This document shows positions 12,359-23,605 of a stretch of 64,000 bases of DNA, in pieces. Source of the DNA: Davidsoniella eucalypti (taxonomy: Eukaryota; Ascomycota; Sordariomycetes; Microascales; Ceratocystidaceae); assembly GCA_004009845.1 (NCBI GenBank), contig RMBW01000034.1, forward strand, positions 186,001-250,000, written 5' to 3'. The stretch's first letter is position 1; each line of letters opens with the position of its first letter. The notes under the pieces are model-generated. The model was not told where the DNA came from. It searched no databases and worked only from the letters and a program-made list of their open reading frames with translations. The translations under genes and the position numbers were made by a program.

Positions 12359-14457
12359 TTACGCTGCATCGGTACTAGCAACTGCCTTCACGGCCTTGTC
12401 CTTGGCTTTGGCAGTCTTCTTCTCTTCTTGCTGCTTGAGCTTTTGCAGCTTCTTTAGCTGGTTCTTGGTCATCTTGCCATCACCGCCCTCCTCGCCACCA
12501 GCACTATCTGCGGCGGCGGCATCTCCCGCCAACACAGGGACAACTAAGTCGGCACGGGGAACTTTAGGGTTCCCACCCCACTGTAGCGCGCGAGGAGTCA
12601 TGTAACTTGAGACTATCTCTTCAGTGACTTGGGCACGGCGTTCCTGGAATGCTTGGACGTAGTCTTGGAGGAACTTGATGCATATCGCCTTGAGCTCACC
12701 CGTAAGCATACGGCCTGACTCGTACTCCTCCTTTATCCGTTTTAGCTCCTCGTCATCTTCAAGGAAGAATAGCAGGTATTGGTACGAAACATCGATGTCA
12801 GCGTTACCGCCCTTCTCGCGGTGCTCCTCAACGGTCACCTGACCACCTGAGAAGGCGTACTTGTTGATCTTGTTCTTAATCTGCTTGGCGGAGTCGGTCA
12901 GGAAAATGGCTGATGTGTCATCACTAGCCGACATCTTGGAGCCAGGACCTTGAAGGGCATCCAAGAAACGCATGTGGACTGGTAGTATGTGTTAGTAGAA
13001 AGTCAATGAAGAATATCGACCTATATCAAGTTGCTTACTGAGAGCGGGTTTAGCGTAGTGTAGACGAGCGGCCACATCACGAGTGACACGGAAGTACGGG
13101 TCTTGATCGATGGCACAAGGAATCAAGCAGGGAATGGCATTGCTCTTTGACTCGTCGTCACCGAAGACGTGAGGGAAAGAAGAGGCAAACGAGGTCGCTG
13201 GGTTCAAGTTAGTCTCGGATGTACTAAGTGATTGGGGCATATCGTTTATGATGGTACTCACCGCCCTGGATACTACCAAAGTGAACCTTGCCGATGTTGG
13301 TGCTGTAGAATGTTGTTAGATACATAGAAGGATACATATACAACGTATGGTTCTGGCTCATAACTCACCTTTCATCAAAGCCGAAAACTTTGCAAGCTGT
13401 GTTGAGGCTAGCAATAGCAAGTTATGTTAGCAATATGATATAGAGCCCTGATTCTGGGAAGATAAACATACGAAACGAGTTTAGCAAAGCGAGTGATGTT
13501 GCGGTAAAAGGCACCACCCATGTAATCATAACTATAAGATGTTAGCGTTTCAAGTGGAACTAGTGCCATGAAAACAACACATGATATGGCCGTCTTATGC
13601 TTACTCAGAGAAGATGAAAGTCTTCTTGACATCAAATCCAACGCTGATGATATCACGGACCTGTATACGAGTTAGTACAGATAGCGCGAGGTTTGTAGGA
13701 AGTGTCGTATACATACATTCTTGCGGGTGTAACCCATGACCTCTTCGACGGTGCGCTTCTCGCTGAATACTATCAGCAAGTTAGTAAGTAATTCGAAGTA
13801 GTCAATGTGACTTTAATCAACTTACGGAACTTCTCATCTAAATGGGATTCTTTGTTAGCATATTGTTACGTTACACAGGTGTTAGACGGTATGTATACTC
13901 ACCATCAGTCATCATGATGATCAGAGGAACGTCCAGCACGTCCTGAAGCCATTTGACGAACTGAAAGACTTGAACGTGACCAACGTGCATACTGCGATTG
14001 CATCAGCCAGCATATTCTTCACGAAAGCCATGATAGTTACTTACGAGTCACTGCTAGGGCCACGACCAGTGTACAAGAAGAAAGGCTCGTTCTACGTCCA
14101 CACCGTTAGCCAACGCACCAACCACACAAGAAAGAAAAACCCCAACCATACCTTCTCGAAACGGTCTAGAATTGCTGCCATATCACGATGGCTGAAGACG
14201 ATCTGGCGGCGCATGAAGCGGTGCGGCTTGTGGCCTGTCACGCGCTCAAAGCGCTCTAGTAGTGCATCGTCGATCAGCGTCGTGCCGAACTCCTCAGTGA
14301 GCTTGCGGTAGTCGATAGCCTTGACCTTGCCATCCGCACCGACCTCACCGGATACACTCCATGGGTTGATGTTTTGCTTAGTAGCAGCCGCAGCACCGGC
14401 CTCGGCGGGAACGGCGGGGCTGGCTTCAGTGGGCACAGTATCGGCTGGGGCGGCCAT
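12359..14457 (-). CDS. WRS1: Cytoplasmic tryptophanyl-tRNA synthetase
   Basis: This class I aminoacyl-tRNA synthetase charges tRNA-Trp in the cytosol. Exons read on the minus strand are 14457-14152, 14091-14045, 13991-13903, 13837-13826, 13769-13717, 13660-13605, 13531-13472, 13407-13369, 13302-13262, 13197-13039 and 12978-12359. They sum to 494 codons (493 aa), a normal length for fungal enzymes. The HIGH-type motif is HVGH at residues 120-123 and the KMSKS loop is KMSAS at 302-306. An Ala-rich N-terminal leader precedes the core and the C-terminus is Lys-rich. The fourth exon is only 12 nt and encodes the conserved DEKF segment. It is transcribed divergently from SDO1 across about 620 bp that contain a TGAGTCA site. 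Ten introns make it the most intron-rich gene here. Identity is firm; boundaries rest on splice consensus and family alignment. Confidence 0.95.
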
Positions 14458-15078
14458 GGCGATCTTTAGCTGTGGTTTCTGGAATCTTCTTCCAGGAGAT
14501 ATGACAAGTCAAACGAGGGAATATGAGAGGCACCAAAGTAACTAAAAAAAGTGGTTTGGTGATGTTCGCACACAAGGCTGAATTGAATGTTGGGTTGTGG
14601 CGCGGCTTTTCGATTATGCTTGTTTATTGCATTGTTTGCAGTTGCGGTCGTTTTTTCTTTCGATGATGAGTCAGTGTGAGTAGGTATAACATCATCTACG
14701 GGGTTCCAGGCCTGGCCAGTTTAGGTAAAGATACACCACTAAAGCCCCCTGTAAATATAGATGAGCTCGTCGTTTTTACCCCTCTATTCTAATCCTGCCT
14801 TGTCGTCATATCAAGAGAAACAATGGAGTCTTTAGCTTGCTAGCACCTCTGATAACAAAGCAATTTTTTTCTTTTTTTTTTTTTTTTCCTTTTTTTCTTT
14901 TTTTCATGTATGATTATAGGAATTTTCTGCCATTGAAATATATAAGCTGCGCGCAAAAAAAATCCAACTTGAAACTACACATCTACCGCGCCGATATCAT
15001 CATTATATACTGTCCTTTTCTTTTCGTCATACTTCCTTTTTTATAATATTCATATACACCACCGATATCTAGCCCATC
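14458..15078. promoter_or_regulatory. Divergent WRS1/SDO1 promoter region
   Basis: This 621-bp gap separates two divergently transcribed genes. It holds a perfect TGAGTCA heptamer at 14667-14673, 210 bp upstream of the WRS1 start, matching the Gcn4/Cpc1/AP-1 site of general amino acid control, under which synthetase genes often fall. A long T-tract (about 14861-14905) lies upstream of SDO1, as is common near fungal transcription starts. An upstream ORF of 46 codons (14906-15046) would lie in the SDO1 leader only if transcription starts before it. Confidence 0.45.
14667..14673. promoter_or_regulatory. Gcn4/Cpc1-type site TGAGTCA
   Basis: Perfect 7-bp bZIP consensus located 210 bp upstream of the TrpRS start codon. 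About eight such heptamers are expected by chance in 64 kb, so only its position near an aminoacyl-tRNA synthetase gene gives it weight. Confidence 0.4.
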
Positions 15079-16044
15079 ATGTCTCGTATCATGCAGCCCG
15101 TGGGCCAAATCAAGCTCACCAATGTTTCCATGGTGCGCCTAAAGAAGGGCAAGAAGCGCTTTGAAATCGCCTGCTATAAGAACAAAGTTCTCGAATGGCG
15201 CAGCGGCATTGAGACCGACCTCGACAACGTCCTTCAGATTCCCAACGTCTTCCTCAACGTATCAAAGGGCCAGACGGCCCCCAAAGAAGACCTCGAAAAG
15301 GCCTTTGGCAAGAAATCCGCCACCAACGACATCATCCTCGAGATTCTCAACCGCGGCGAGCTTCAGGTCGGCGAGAAAGAACGAGCTGCTCAGCTTGATC
15401 GTGTACATACAGAAGTCATCTCTATCGTTGCTAGTAAACTAGTCGATCCACGGACTAAACGAGTATATACGCCCGGCATGATCGAGAAGGCTCTTGATAA
15501 GCTTACGTCCCAGGCACACACTGCTAGCGCCTCTACCGACACTTCATCAACTCCCGCCACACCTACAGCCTCAACTACCCCATCATCCGCTGCTGCTGCT
15601 ACGACTACCACGACTACCACTCCAGCTAAGAAGGAAGCCATCTGGACCGGTGTAGTGACCAACAAGAGTGCCAAGAGCCAGGCTCTCGAAGCTATGAAGG
15701 CTCTGATTGCCGCACAACCCATTCCTGTCGCCCGCGCGCGCATGCGCCTGCGCATTACATGCGGTACCAACGTGATCAAACAGGCCGCAAAGGGCCCTAA
15801 ACCCGCTTCTATAGGAGGCGACGATGGTGCTGCTGAGAAGGAAAAGGCTGGAGGAACTATCAAGGATCGCATTTTGAGCTACATCGAGCAGGTCGAGGCA
15901 CAGGAGGTCATGGGTTCGGAGTGGGAGGTCGTAGGTTTCGTCGAGCCGGGAGCTTTCAAGCCGTTGTCTGATTTTGTCGGCAATGAGACTCGTGGTCAAG
16001 GACGTGTAGAGCTTCTAGATCTAGCCGTCACTCATGAAGATTAA
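15079..16044 (+). CDS. SDO1: Ribosome maturation protein SBDS/Sdo1
   Basis: Sdo1 works with the GTPase Efl1 to release Tif6/eIF6 from nascent 60S subunits in the cytoplasm. The gene is a single exon of 321 codons. The N-terminal SBDS (FYSH) domain is clear at about residues 9-100, with the hallmark segments RFEIACYKNKV (about 27-37) and VFLNVSKGQ (about 57-65). Domains II and III follow. The protein is about 70 residues longer than human or yeast SBDS (about 250 aa). Most of the excess is an Ala/Ser/Thr/Pro-rich insert at about residues 144-188 (15508-15642), and there is a smaller acidic Gly/Lys insert at about 239-259. The start at 15079 fits the family N-terminus; Met5 is an alternative. 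It is convergent with RPS18, 667 bp away. Confidence 0.95.
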   Translation: MSRIMQPVGQIKLTNVSMVRLKKGKKRFEIACYKNKVLEWRSGIETDLDNVLQIPNVFLNVSKGQTAPKEDLEKAFGKKSATNDIILEILNRGELQVGEKERAAQLDRVHTEVISIVASKLVDPRTKRVYTPGMIEKALDKLTSQAHTASASTDTSSTPATPTASTTPSSAAAATTTTTTTPAKKEAIWTGVVTNKSAKSQALEAMKALIAAQPIPVARARMRLRITCGTNVIKQAAKGPKPASIGGDDGAAEKEKAGGTIKDRILSYIEQVEAQEVMGSEWEVVGFVEPGAFKPLSDFVGNETRGQGRVELLDLAVTHED

Positions 16045-16711
16045 AACTCTGTTTATTTGTGTGACGGTCAAACTCCTATTTTGTCTTGTATTCTTGTTTA
16101 CCTTTTTTTAATGTGATATACGACTGCGATTAGATAGCAATGCTAGATTATTATTATGTATGCCTGTAACTTGGTATTAATTCATGCATGTGCATTTATG
16201 ATTTTTTTCCCAAATAAAGTGTTATTTGTTTGATTTTGGCAGAGCCTTATGTAATATTTCATTGGGGGGCATCATGAAGAGGCTGTTTATGTGATTTTAA
16301 CTGTAGCTTCTTCTTTCGCAGATATCACTCTCTACATGTTGCGTTCATAACTCGGCGTCATTATACAAGTTCATTCATGGTAGGTATTACGGCCTTCAAC
16401 AGAACTTGTCTATGGAAGCATAGACAGAGTTGGAGAGGAGGAAGGAGGCAATGAGGAGATATTGATCGTGATTCGGTCAATTCATGAGGAAAAAAGCACA
16501 CATATAACGCCGTGAACCGCCATGTAGAGTTCATTTTACTTTCTTTTTTTCCATAAAGACTTTCTCTGTTCATCTATAGAGAAGCCCAATGGTGTCTGCG
16601 ATCCACACGTAAAAAGCGTGAACGAAGCCAAATCCGTAATGCAAGGGAGTTTTGAAGAAACCAGCCGACACGCCTGTCCACCCCAAGCCGAAATGAAAAC
16701 CCATAAATCGT
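16045..16711. other. Convergent intergenic, SDO1/RPS18 3' ends
   Basis: This stretch holds the presumed 3' untranslated and termination sequences of two convergent genes. It is AT-rich, with AATAAA-like sequence near 16214 on the + strand. No further gene is seen. Confidence 0.5.
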
Positions 16712-17815
<1,104 letters not shown>

Positions 17816-18708
17816 GATTGCGGCGGGACAGCTTATCCAAAGCTGAGAAAAATACACCTGCCACGGGTAAGTTGTTGATAGTTTTTCAAGAGGAAGTCTT
17901 AGAAAGAATTCACCACCACAAAATTGGGATAGAGTGTGCCGGTCGTGGGCGTTGTGCCTGGCTGCTAGAAGCGGGTCCATGGGGCATGCCCACAGCCTTT
18001 ATGATTAGGGCTGTGTCAGGTGACTGGTCTAGTTGTGTCTTTTCACAAAGAAAAAAATTGTTATCGTCAAAATTGGCTAAAACGAGGGAAAAAAAAGTAA
18101 AACGCCACTATCCTAGTCATATTAGTAATCTTGTTGGTCGCCACACTTTCGATCATTTGTGACTGTCTAACAGGAATGCTAAGGCATGGCATAGAATAAC
18201 TAATTATTTCATTATATCAACTACCTTACATTGTATATTAGAGAGAAATAGCTTGGACCAAATTTTTTTGTGGTATATCTACTTGTTTACAAGATAGAAA
18301 TTCTGCAAAATTGAATACCCAAAATATATATATATATAACGCCATTCACATCTTCATAGCTCTATAGCTCCATAAGATAAATGAATTAAAAAAAAAAAAA
18401 AAAAACGCCATTCACGATACACTCAATGTATTACCAAAATATAGAGTTGGGTTTGGTAGTATGTAGTTGTGTCTAACTAGTTTAGAATAATTTAAATTTG
18501 AGTATAATATAAGAAATCAATTTGTAAGCAGTGAACGAAACTGTAAGTAAAACAAATAAGAATCGAAGTACGAAATTAAACCTGAATTCCAAAAAAAAAA
18601 ACTACTACTATGCAATCAAAACAATATAATATACATCGTCTAAAACATAAAGAAACAAGTGAAACCGCTAATTACATCGTTACATCATCTCTAATTCTGT
18701 TTTCTGCT
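17816..18708. other. RPS18 upstream / HSP104 downstream intergenic
   Basis: This 893-bp region holds the RPS18 promoter (left part) and the HSP104 3' region (right part). The right part is very AT-rich, with a TA run at about 18326-18337, an A18 tract near 18388-18405, and the 12-mer AACGCCATTCAC repeated at 18338-18349 and 18404-18415. No gene is seen. Confidence 0.5.
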
Positions 18709-21477
18709 TTAATCATAAAGCTGCTCGTCGGCCATCAGCTCGTCAATAGCATCATCCTCCTCGTCAGTCATGTCGACATCATCATCAAACGTCGAAACTT
18801 CCGTCTTGTGGTTGGGAATCACAGTAATCTTGCCATGGTCGAGGATAACCTTAGCACGCTCACCGTCACGAACAGCTCCACGTAAGATCATCATGGCGAG
18901 CTTGTTGAGGACCTCCTTTTCAATGACACGAGCTAGTGGACGGGCACCGTAAGCAGGCGAATATCCGGCGTTGCCAAGGTAATCAAGGGCATCTTCCGAT
19001 ACCTCAATGGTGACGTTACGGTCATTGTTGGCCAGCCGTTTTTGAATCTCACGAATACGGATATCGACGATGTTACGAATCTCATGGCGACTGAGACGGT
19101 TGAAGATGACAGTGCTGCTGATACGGTTCAAGAACTCGGGAAGGAAGTAGTTGCGCAGAGCATTCATGACAAGCTCGCGGGTCTCTGCATCGATCTTGCG
19201 AGAGCGCGTGGGGTTGCGGATCAAGAACTCAGCACCCAAGTTCGAGGTCATCACGACAATGCAGTTGCGGGCATCAACGACACGACCTTGGCCGTCAGTG
19301 ATACGACCATCGTCCATAAGTTGAAGGAGAACAGTCAAAACTTCCTTTGCAGCCTTTTCAACCTCGTCGAATAGTAGAATCGAGAAGGGCTTGCGACGCA
19401 GGGCTTCGGTCAATTGACCACCGGCATCGTGGCCAACATAGCCTGGAGGAGCACCAATCATGCGACTGAGAGCATGGCGCTCCTGGTACTCGGACATATC
19501 AAACCGGATCATGGCCTTGGGGTCGTCGAATAGGAACTCGGCTAAAGCCTTGGTGAGAAGTGTTTTACCAGTACCTGACGGACCACAGAACAGGAAACTT
19601 GGGGGTTGGTTGGGGTTGCTGAGACCAGAGCGCTGCAGACGAATGGCATTGGCAACTGATCTAACAGCCTCCTTTTGACCGACTACGATCTTGCTGAGTA
19701 CTTGTTCCATGTTGACAAGCTTCTCAATTTCACTGGTCTTCAAGCGAGTGACGGGAATGCCAGTCCAACGAGATACGATTTCATTGATGTTATCAGCAGT
19801 CACGACGTCGGTGACCATAGCAGTTGAATCAAGTTGGCTGAGAGCAGCGTCAGCTTGAACCTTCTTCTGTTCGAGCTCCTTAATGCGTTGCTTCTGCTCG
19901 GGAATAGCGCCATACTGAAGATCGGCAGCCTTGCCGTGATCCTCAGACTGTTGGGCATCATCAAGGCGCTTGAGTAGCTCATCGAGCTTGAGCTTGGCCT
20001 CGTGGATTTCCTCACCGCGCTTGATTTCCATTTGGTACTTCTCGCGTAGAGGGGCTAGTTCTTCTTCGACGTTCTGAGCCTCTTTGCGTGCCTGGGTGAG
20101 ACGGGCTTGGGATGCATCGTCATGTTCCTTCTCAAGTGCCTTGATTTCAATGAGAATTTGGCGATGCTTGCGCTCCAGAGAGTCAATGATCTCAGGCTGT
20201 GACTCGCGTGCAACTCTGACAGCAGCGGCAGCCTCGTCAACTAGATCAATGGCGGAATCTGGAAGACGACGGCTAGTGAGGTAACGAGATGCAAGGTTGG
20301 TAGCAGCAACAAGGGCATTGTCAAGGATGGTGACGCGGTGATGTCTGTCGTAACGCTCCTTGAGACCACGTAGAATCGAGATGGTTTCCGGAACGGTAGG
20401 CTCCTTGACAAGAACTTGTTGGAAACGACGTTCAAAAGCAGCGTCCTTTTCAATGTACTTGCGGTACTCAGCGAGAGTAGTGGCACCGATGCAATGAAGT
20501 TGGCCACGAGCAAGCATGGGCTTGAGAAGATTGGCGGCATCCATACCACCTTCACCGGAAGAGCCTGCGCCCATGAGTAGATGGATCTCATCAACGAACA
20601 GGACAATGACCTCTGATGAGTCTTCAATTTCCTTCAAAACACCCTTCATACGCTCCTCGAATTCACCACGGTACTTGCTACCAGCGACCAGCGCACCGAC
20701 ATCTAGGGAAAGCAATTTGCAGTGCTTTAGATTATCTGGGACATCACGGTTGGCGATACGCTGTGCTAGACCTTCAACAACGGTGGTTTTTCCAACACCA
20801 GGCTCACCGATAAGCACCGGGTTGTTCTTGGTGCGGCGAGAAAGAATGCGAACCACACGTCGAATCTCCTCTTCACGACCGATGACAGGATCCATCTTTT
20901 TGTCACGGGCCATGGAAGTCATGTCGATGGTAAACTTGGCGAGATTCTCATGTTCTTCTTCGGTGTCGGCAGTCTTGCTGTCGAGTCGACGAGTGCCACG
21001 AATTTCTCTAACAGCGTCCTCGACGAGCTTGGGCTTGGGGATGTTGGCGTCCTTGAGGGCTTGTTGTATGCTGTAGTCTTCCGCTAGAGCTACAATGAAG
21101 TGGTCGACGGCAATGAAGCTATCTTTTTGCATCTTCTGGAGATCTTGGGCTTTGCGAAGGACGGTATGGAAGGATGGTGCCAGAGACACATTCTCGGGCG
21201 CTGGGTCTTGGGCCGGAAGTCTAACCAGGGCTTTCTTGAGGGCACGATCGAATGCTTGAGCGTCACCACGGGCTCTTTCGATAACCTGACGGAACATGGT
21301 GATGTTGCCGCCCGGAGGTAGATGTTGTTGGTCCTTGGACAGATCCGGAGGAGGGTCAAGCAGAGACACTGCTAGGTGGACGGGCACTAGTTGGGAGTGA
21401 CCGTATTGCTCAGCTAAGGCCATGGCATGCTCCACGGCCTTTTGCGCTCTGTCTGTGAATTCCATGCTGGCAGACAT
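18709..21477 (-). CDS. HSP104: Hsp104/ClpB-family protein disaggregase
   Basis: This hexameric AAA+ chaperone pulls polypeptides out of aggregates together with Hsp70 and Hsp40, and supports thermotolerance and prion propagation in fungi. The gene is one uninterrupted exon of 922 codons, the usual length. An N-terminal Clp domain (about 1-160) is followed by NBD1, with Walker A GEPGVGKT at 224-231, Walker B VLFVDE at about 292-297 and a KYRG pore loop at 268-271. A coiled-coil middle domain spans about 420-545. NBD2 has Walker A GPSGTGKT at 632-639, Walker B LLFDE at about 701-705 and a GYVG pore loop at 679-682. The C-terminal tail is strongly acidic. Lack of introns fits a gene expressed when splicing fails in heat. 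Upstream lie a TTCnnGAA heat-shock core and an 18-bp dyad. It is divergent from MHR1. Confidence 0.97.
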   Translation of the reverse strand: MSASMEFTDRAQKAVEHAMALAEQYGHSQLVPVHLAVSLLDPPPDLSKDQQHLPPGGNITMFRQVIERARGDAQAFDRALKKALVRLPAQDPAPENVSLAPSFHTVLRKAQDLQKMQKDSFIAVDHFIVALAEDYSIQQALKDANIPKPKLVEDAVREIRGTRRLDSKTADTEEEHENLAKFTIDMTSMARDKKMDPVIGREEEIRRVVRILSRRTKNNPVLIGEPGVGKTTVVEGLAQRIANRDVPDNLKHCKLLSLDVGALVAGSKYRGEFEERMKGVLKEIEDSSEVIVLFVDEIHLLMGAGSSGEGGMDAANLLKPMLARGQLHCIGATTLAEYRKYIEKDAAFERRFQQVLVKEPTVPETISILRGLKERYDRHHRVTILDNALVAATNLASRYLTSRRLPDSAIDLVDEAAAAVRVARESQPEIIDSLERKHRQILIEIKALEKEHDDASQARLTQARKEAQNVEEELAPLREKYQMEIKRGEEIHEAKLKLDELLKRLDDAQQSEDHGKAADLQYGAIPEQKQRIKELEQKKVQADAALSQLDSTAMVTDVVTADNINEIVSRWTGIPVTRLKTSEIEKLVNMEQVLSKIVVGQKEAVRSVANAIRLQRSGLSNPNQPPSFLFCGPSGTGKTLLTKALAEFLFDDPKAMIRFDMSEYQERHALSRMIGAPPGYVGHDAGGQLTEALRRKPFSILLFDEVEKAAKEVLTVLLQLMDDGRITDGQGRVVDARNCIVVMTSNLGAEFLIRNPTRSRKIDAETRELVMNALRNYFLPEFLNRISSTVIFNRLSRHEIRNIVDIRIREIQKRLANNDRNVTIEVSEDALDYLGNAGYSPAYGARPLARVIEKEVLNKLAMMILRGAVRDGERAKVILDHGKITVIPNHKTEVSTFDDDVDMTDEEDDAIDELMADEQLYD

Positions 21478-21782
21478 GATGATGTGTGTTAAGGAAAGAA
21501 ATGGGTATCAAGAAAATGTATAAAGGTGAAAAGACAATTGAAACTGGAGAATAAAATGGTAGACAACTAATATATAGAAACGCAATTAATGGGTCGAAAG
21601 TTGTCGTGTTATGTTTCGGAGCCTTGTTATGGTCAGTGTTGCTAAACTTTGGAATGATGGATGTAGCTGTAGTGAGAATGATGATGGAAAAAGAAAGGAA
21701 AAGGTCTGAAACAATTGGAGCAAATGGATTGATATATTCAGAACCCAATTTCTTGGGGAAAAGCCAAGTTTGTTGTCGATGG

Positions 21783-21790
21783 TTCCAGAA
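21783..21790 (-). promoter_or_regulatory. Candidate heat-shock element core
   Basis: TTCCAGAA matches the inverted nTTCnnGAAn unit bound by Hsf1 and lies about 306 bp upstream of the HSP104 start. A full element needs a third unit in 5-bp register; the flanking positions only partly match (GAT where GAA is expected), so the site is weak on paper. Confidence 0.4.
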
Positions 21791-21851
21791 GAAACGATAC
21801 GGTCTTTTTGGGGGCGTTTGTTATTATTGCGTGAGCTTCTCTCTCTGAGGA

Positions 21852-21869
21852 GAAGCTACCAGTAGCTTC
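21852..21869. promoter_or_regulatory. 18-bp dyad GAAGCTAC-CA-GTAGCTTC
   Basis: Perfect 8-bp arms with a 2-bp centre, about 375 bp upstream of HSP104 and 418 bp upstream of MHR1. The outer GAA and TTC triplets recall heat-shock units but are not in 5-bp phase. It could be a dimeric regulator site or chance. Confidence 0.35.
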
Positions 21870-22286
21870 CAGATTTCCTGTTTCGGTGATGTCAGAGGTC
21901 GTTCTAGCTATTTCTGGTTGGTTCTGCGGGGCCCTGAGTTTTGGCTTATGGCGGGGCAAATCGGTGACTGGGTGCATTCTAGTCAAATAAGGATGCCTTT
22001 TAGTTGTTATGATCTATTGTATAGTCAATAAAAACATGCCCTGTTGCGGGTAATCCTCGGCTGTGTATTTTCGAGACATCCGCTTATGCAAATTCCAACA
22101 ATCTCGCGATACTAGTGTTTGATGGCCGTTGAGTATGGAAAAGAGAGCGTCTGCGCCGGTTTCAAGTGACAATTTCCGAGTAGACCCACGCCTCCAAGTA
22201 ATACTCCCTCGATCGATCACCTTTGAACCAATCACGAGGACACCGGCTCTCTTCCTACTCCTTTCCTCGGACCCCCGAACCGAATC

Positions 22287-23100
22287 ATGAGCGGCCTTTC
22301 AGCATCCCGCTTCTTCTTCGGCCAATTGGCCTTTGGCATCTCTCGCACAAGCATCCGTCTCGGTCATGCAAAAACACAGTGGAAGAAGCCACGCCCGGAT
22401 CTTGCGGGTCATGCCCCAGACCACGGCGAAAAGATATATATCTTCACAAACATTGCCACGGACGAGATCGTCTACTCTCACACCAAGGTCCTAGATGTAC
22501 GTAGTATCCAATTGCTGTATCATCAAGAAATATATAATTGAATTACAAACAACCAGGCAAACTGCTGACATCTTCTACCTACTTGCTCGCACTTAGGTCT
22601 ACAAAGCCTTCAAGCAGATGCCGTTTGCCGGCAAGAAGAACCGGCCAGCAAAGATCCGCAAAGACTTATGGCGTCAACTTGCCGTAGTCTCCTTCCCCGC
22701 CGGACAGGGCGTTGTCGGCCAATCAATATTCCAACGCCTACGCGAATTCCGCTCGCGACATCTACTCGAATGGTCCGACGACATGTACTTCAAGCCGAAT
22801 CCCACAAACTCCAACCTGAAGCTATCACGGTCGCGACAAGAACGCGGCGCAGCCATCATCGCACAAAAGGCCAACTCGATTGCTGATCTAGCTGCGGTCC
22901 TCAATGGCGCTGGCGCCGGCAACCGCATATGGATCCAAGAAGAGGGTGGTGCTAAGACTTTGTGCCCGGCTACCGTGGCTTGGGCGAATGAAGGCGATGC
23001 TCAGTATGCTCAGCATTGGTCGGAGAACGTTGTTCATGAATCGATGAAGTCCCTTGAAGCCGAAACACAAGTGGCTTCAGAGATGGAGGCACCTCTATAG
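22287..23100 (+). CDS. MHR1: Mitochondrial large-ribosomal-subunit protein mL67 (Mhr1)
   Basis: Mhr1/mL67 is a fungal-specific component of the mitochondrial large ribosomal subunit. In yeast it was first described as a factor for mitochondrial DNA recombination and partitioning. Two exons, 22287-22496 and 22597-23100, join in phase (GAT|GTC) to give 237 aa, close to the yeast length. Family features are the Phe- and Arg-rich, mitochondrial-import-like N-terminus, the IYIFTNIATDEIVYSHT segment, the basic KAFKQMPFAGKKNRPAKIRKD stretch and the WRQL...FP segment typical of the family. The intron (22497-22596, donor GTACGT) is 100 nt. It shares its upstream region with HSP104. The call rests on remembered family signatures. 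Confidence 0.8.
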
Positions 23101-23605
23101 TCGGCGGGAGCTGGGCGGAAGACTAGGTAAACTCTGCTTCAGCTGGGAAAGATTATAGATCGTCGGCCTTTATACAGTCCCTAAAGACAGGGAGGTTATC
23201 AATAGACTAGACACAGCGCCTTTGTTGTCCAAGTGTCTATAGTGCATTGCCGGGCAGTTTTAGTCGGCCTAGGCGGACGATATTCACATGGCGCTAGATC
23301 TACGTCAAACTTTGTATTTGTATCTATCATGTATCATGCTTGCAATTTTTTTTTGTACAAAACAAAACATTTCTTGGTTCTATCCAGACATCACTTCCAT
23401 ATCATTAGGAACAACCCTGTCTTGGGTATTCAGCGTATAGATGCTGATGTCTTCGTTTTGGCATTGAAAATAAAGAGAAAAGTCAAAATATCATTGCTTC
23501 TGTCTCCCGTCTTTGCTTCTGTGGGAGCAATATTGATGTAGTATTCCCGAGTACACGCTGATTGTATACGTTCCTCTAATACCTCCTCGAGGTTCTCCTT
23601 GTTAT
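23101..23605. other. Convergent intergenic, MHR1 / sulfotransferase-like 3' ends
   Basis: This 505-bp stretch lies between two convergent genes. It is AT-rich toward the middle, with a T-tract near 23347. No gene or RNA is recognised. Confidence 0.5.

Larger units (their letters stand above)
21478..22286. promoter_or_regulatory. Divergent HSP104/MHR1 promoter region
   Basis: This 809-bp region lies between two divergently transcribed genes. It contains a TTCCAGAA heat-shock-type core (21783-21790) and a perfect 8-bp inverted repeat (21852-21869). Nothing else coding is seen, and the HSP104-proximal part has no upstream ATG on the HSP104 strand. Confidence 0.5.
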
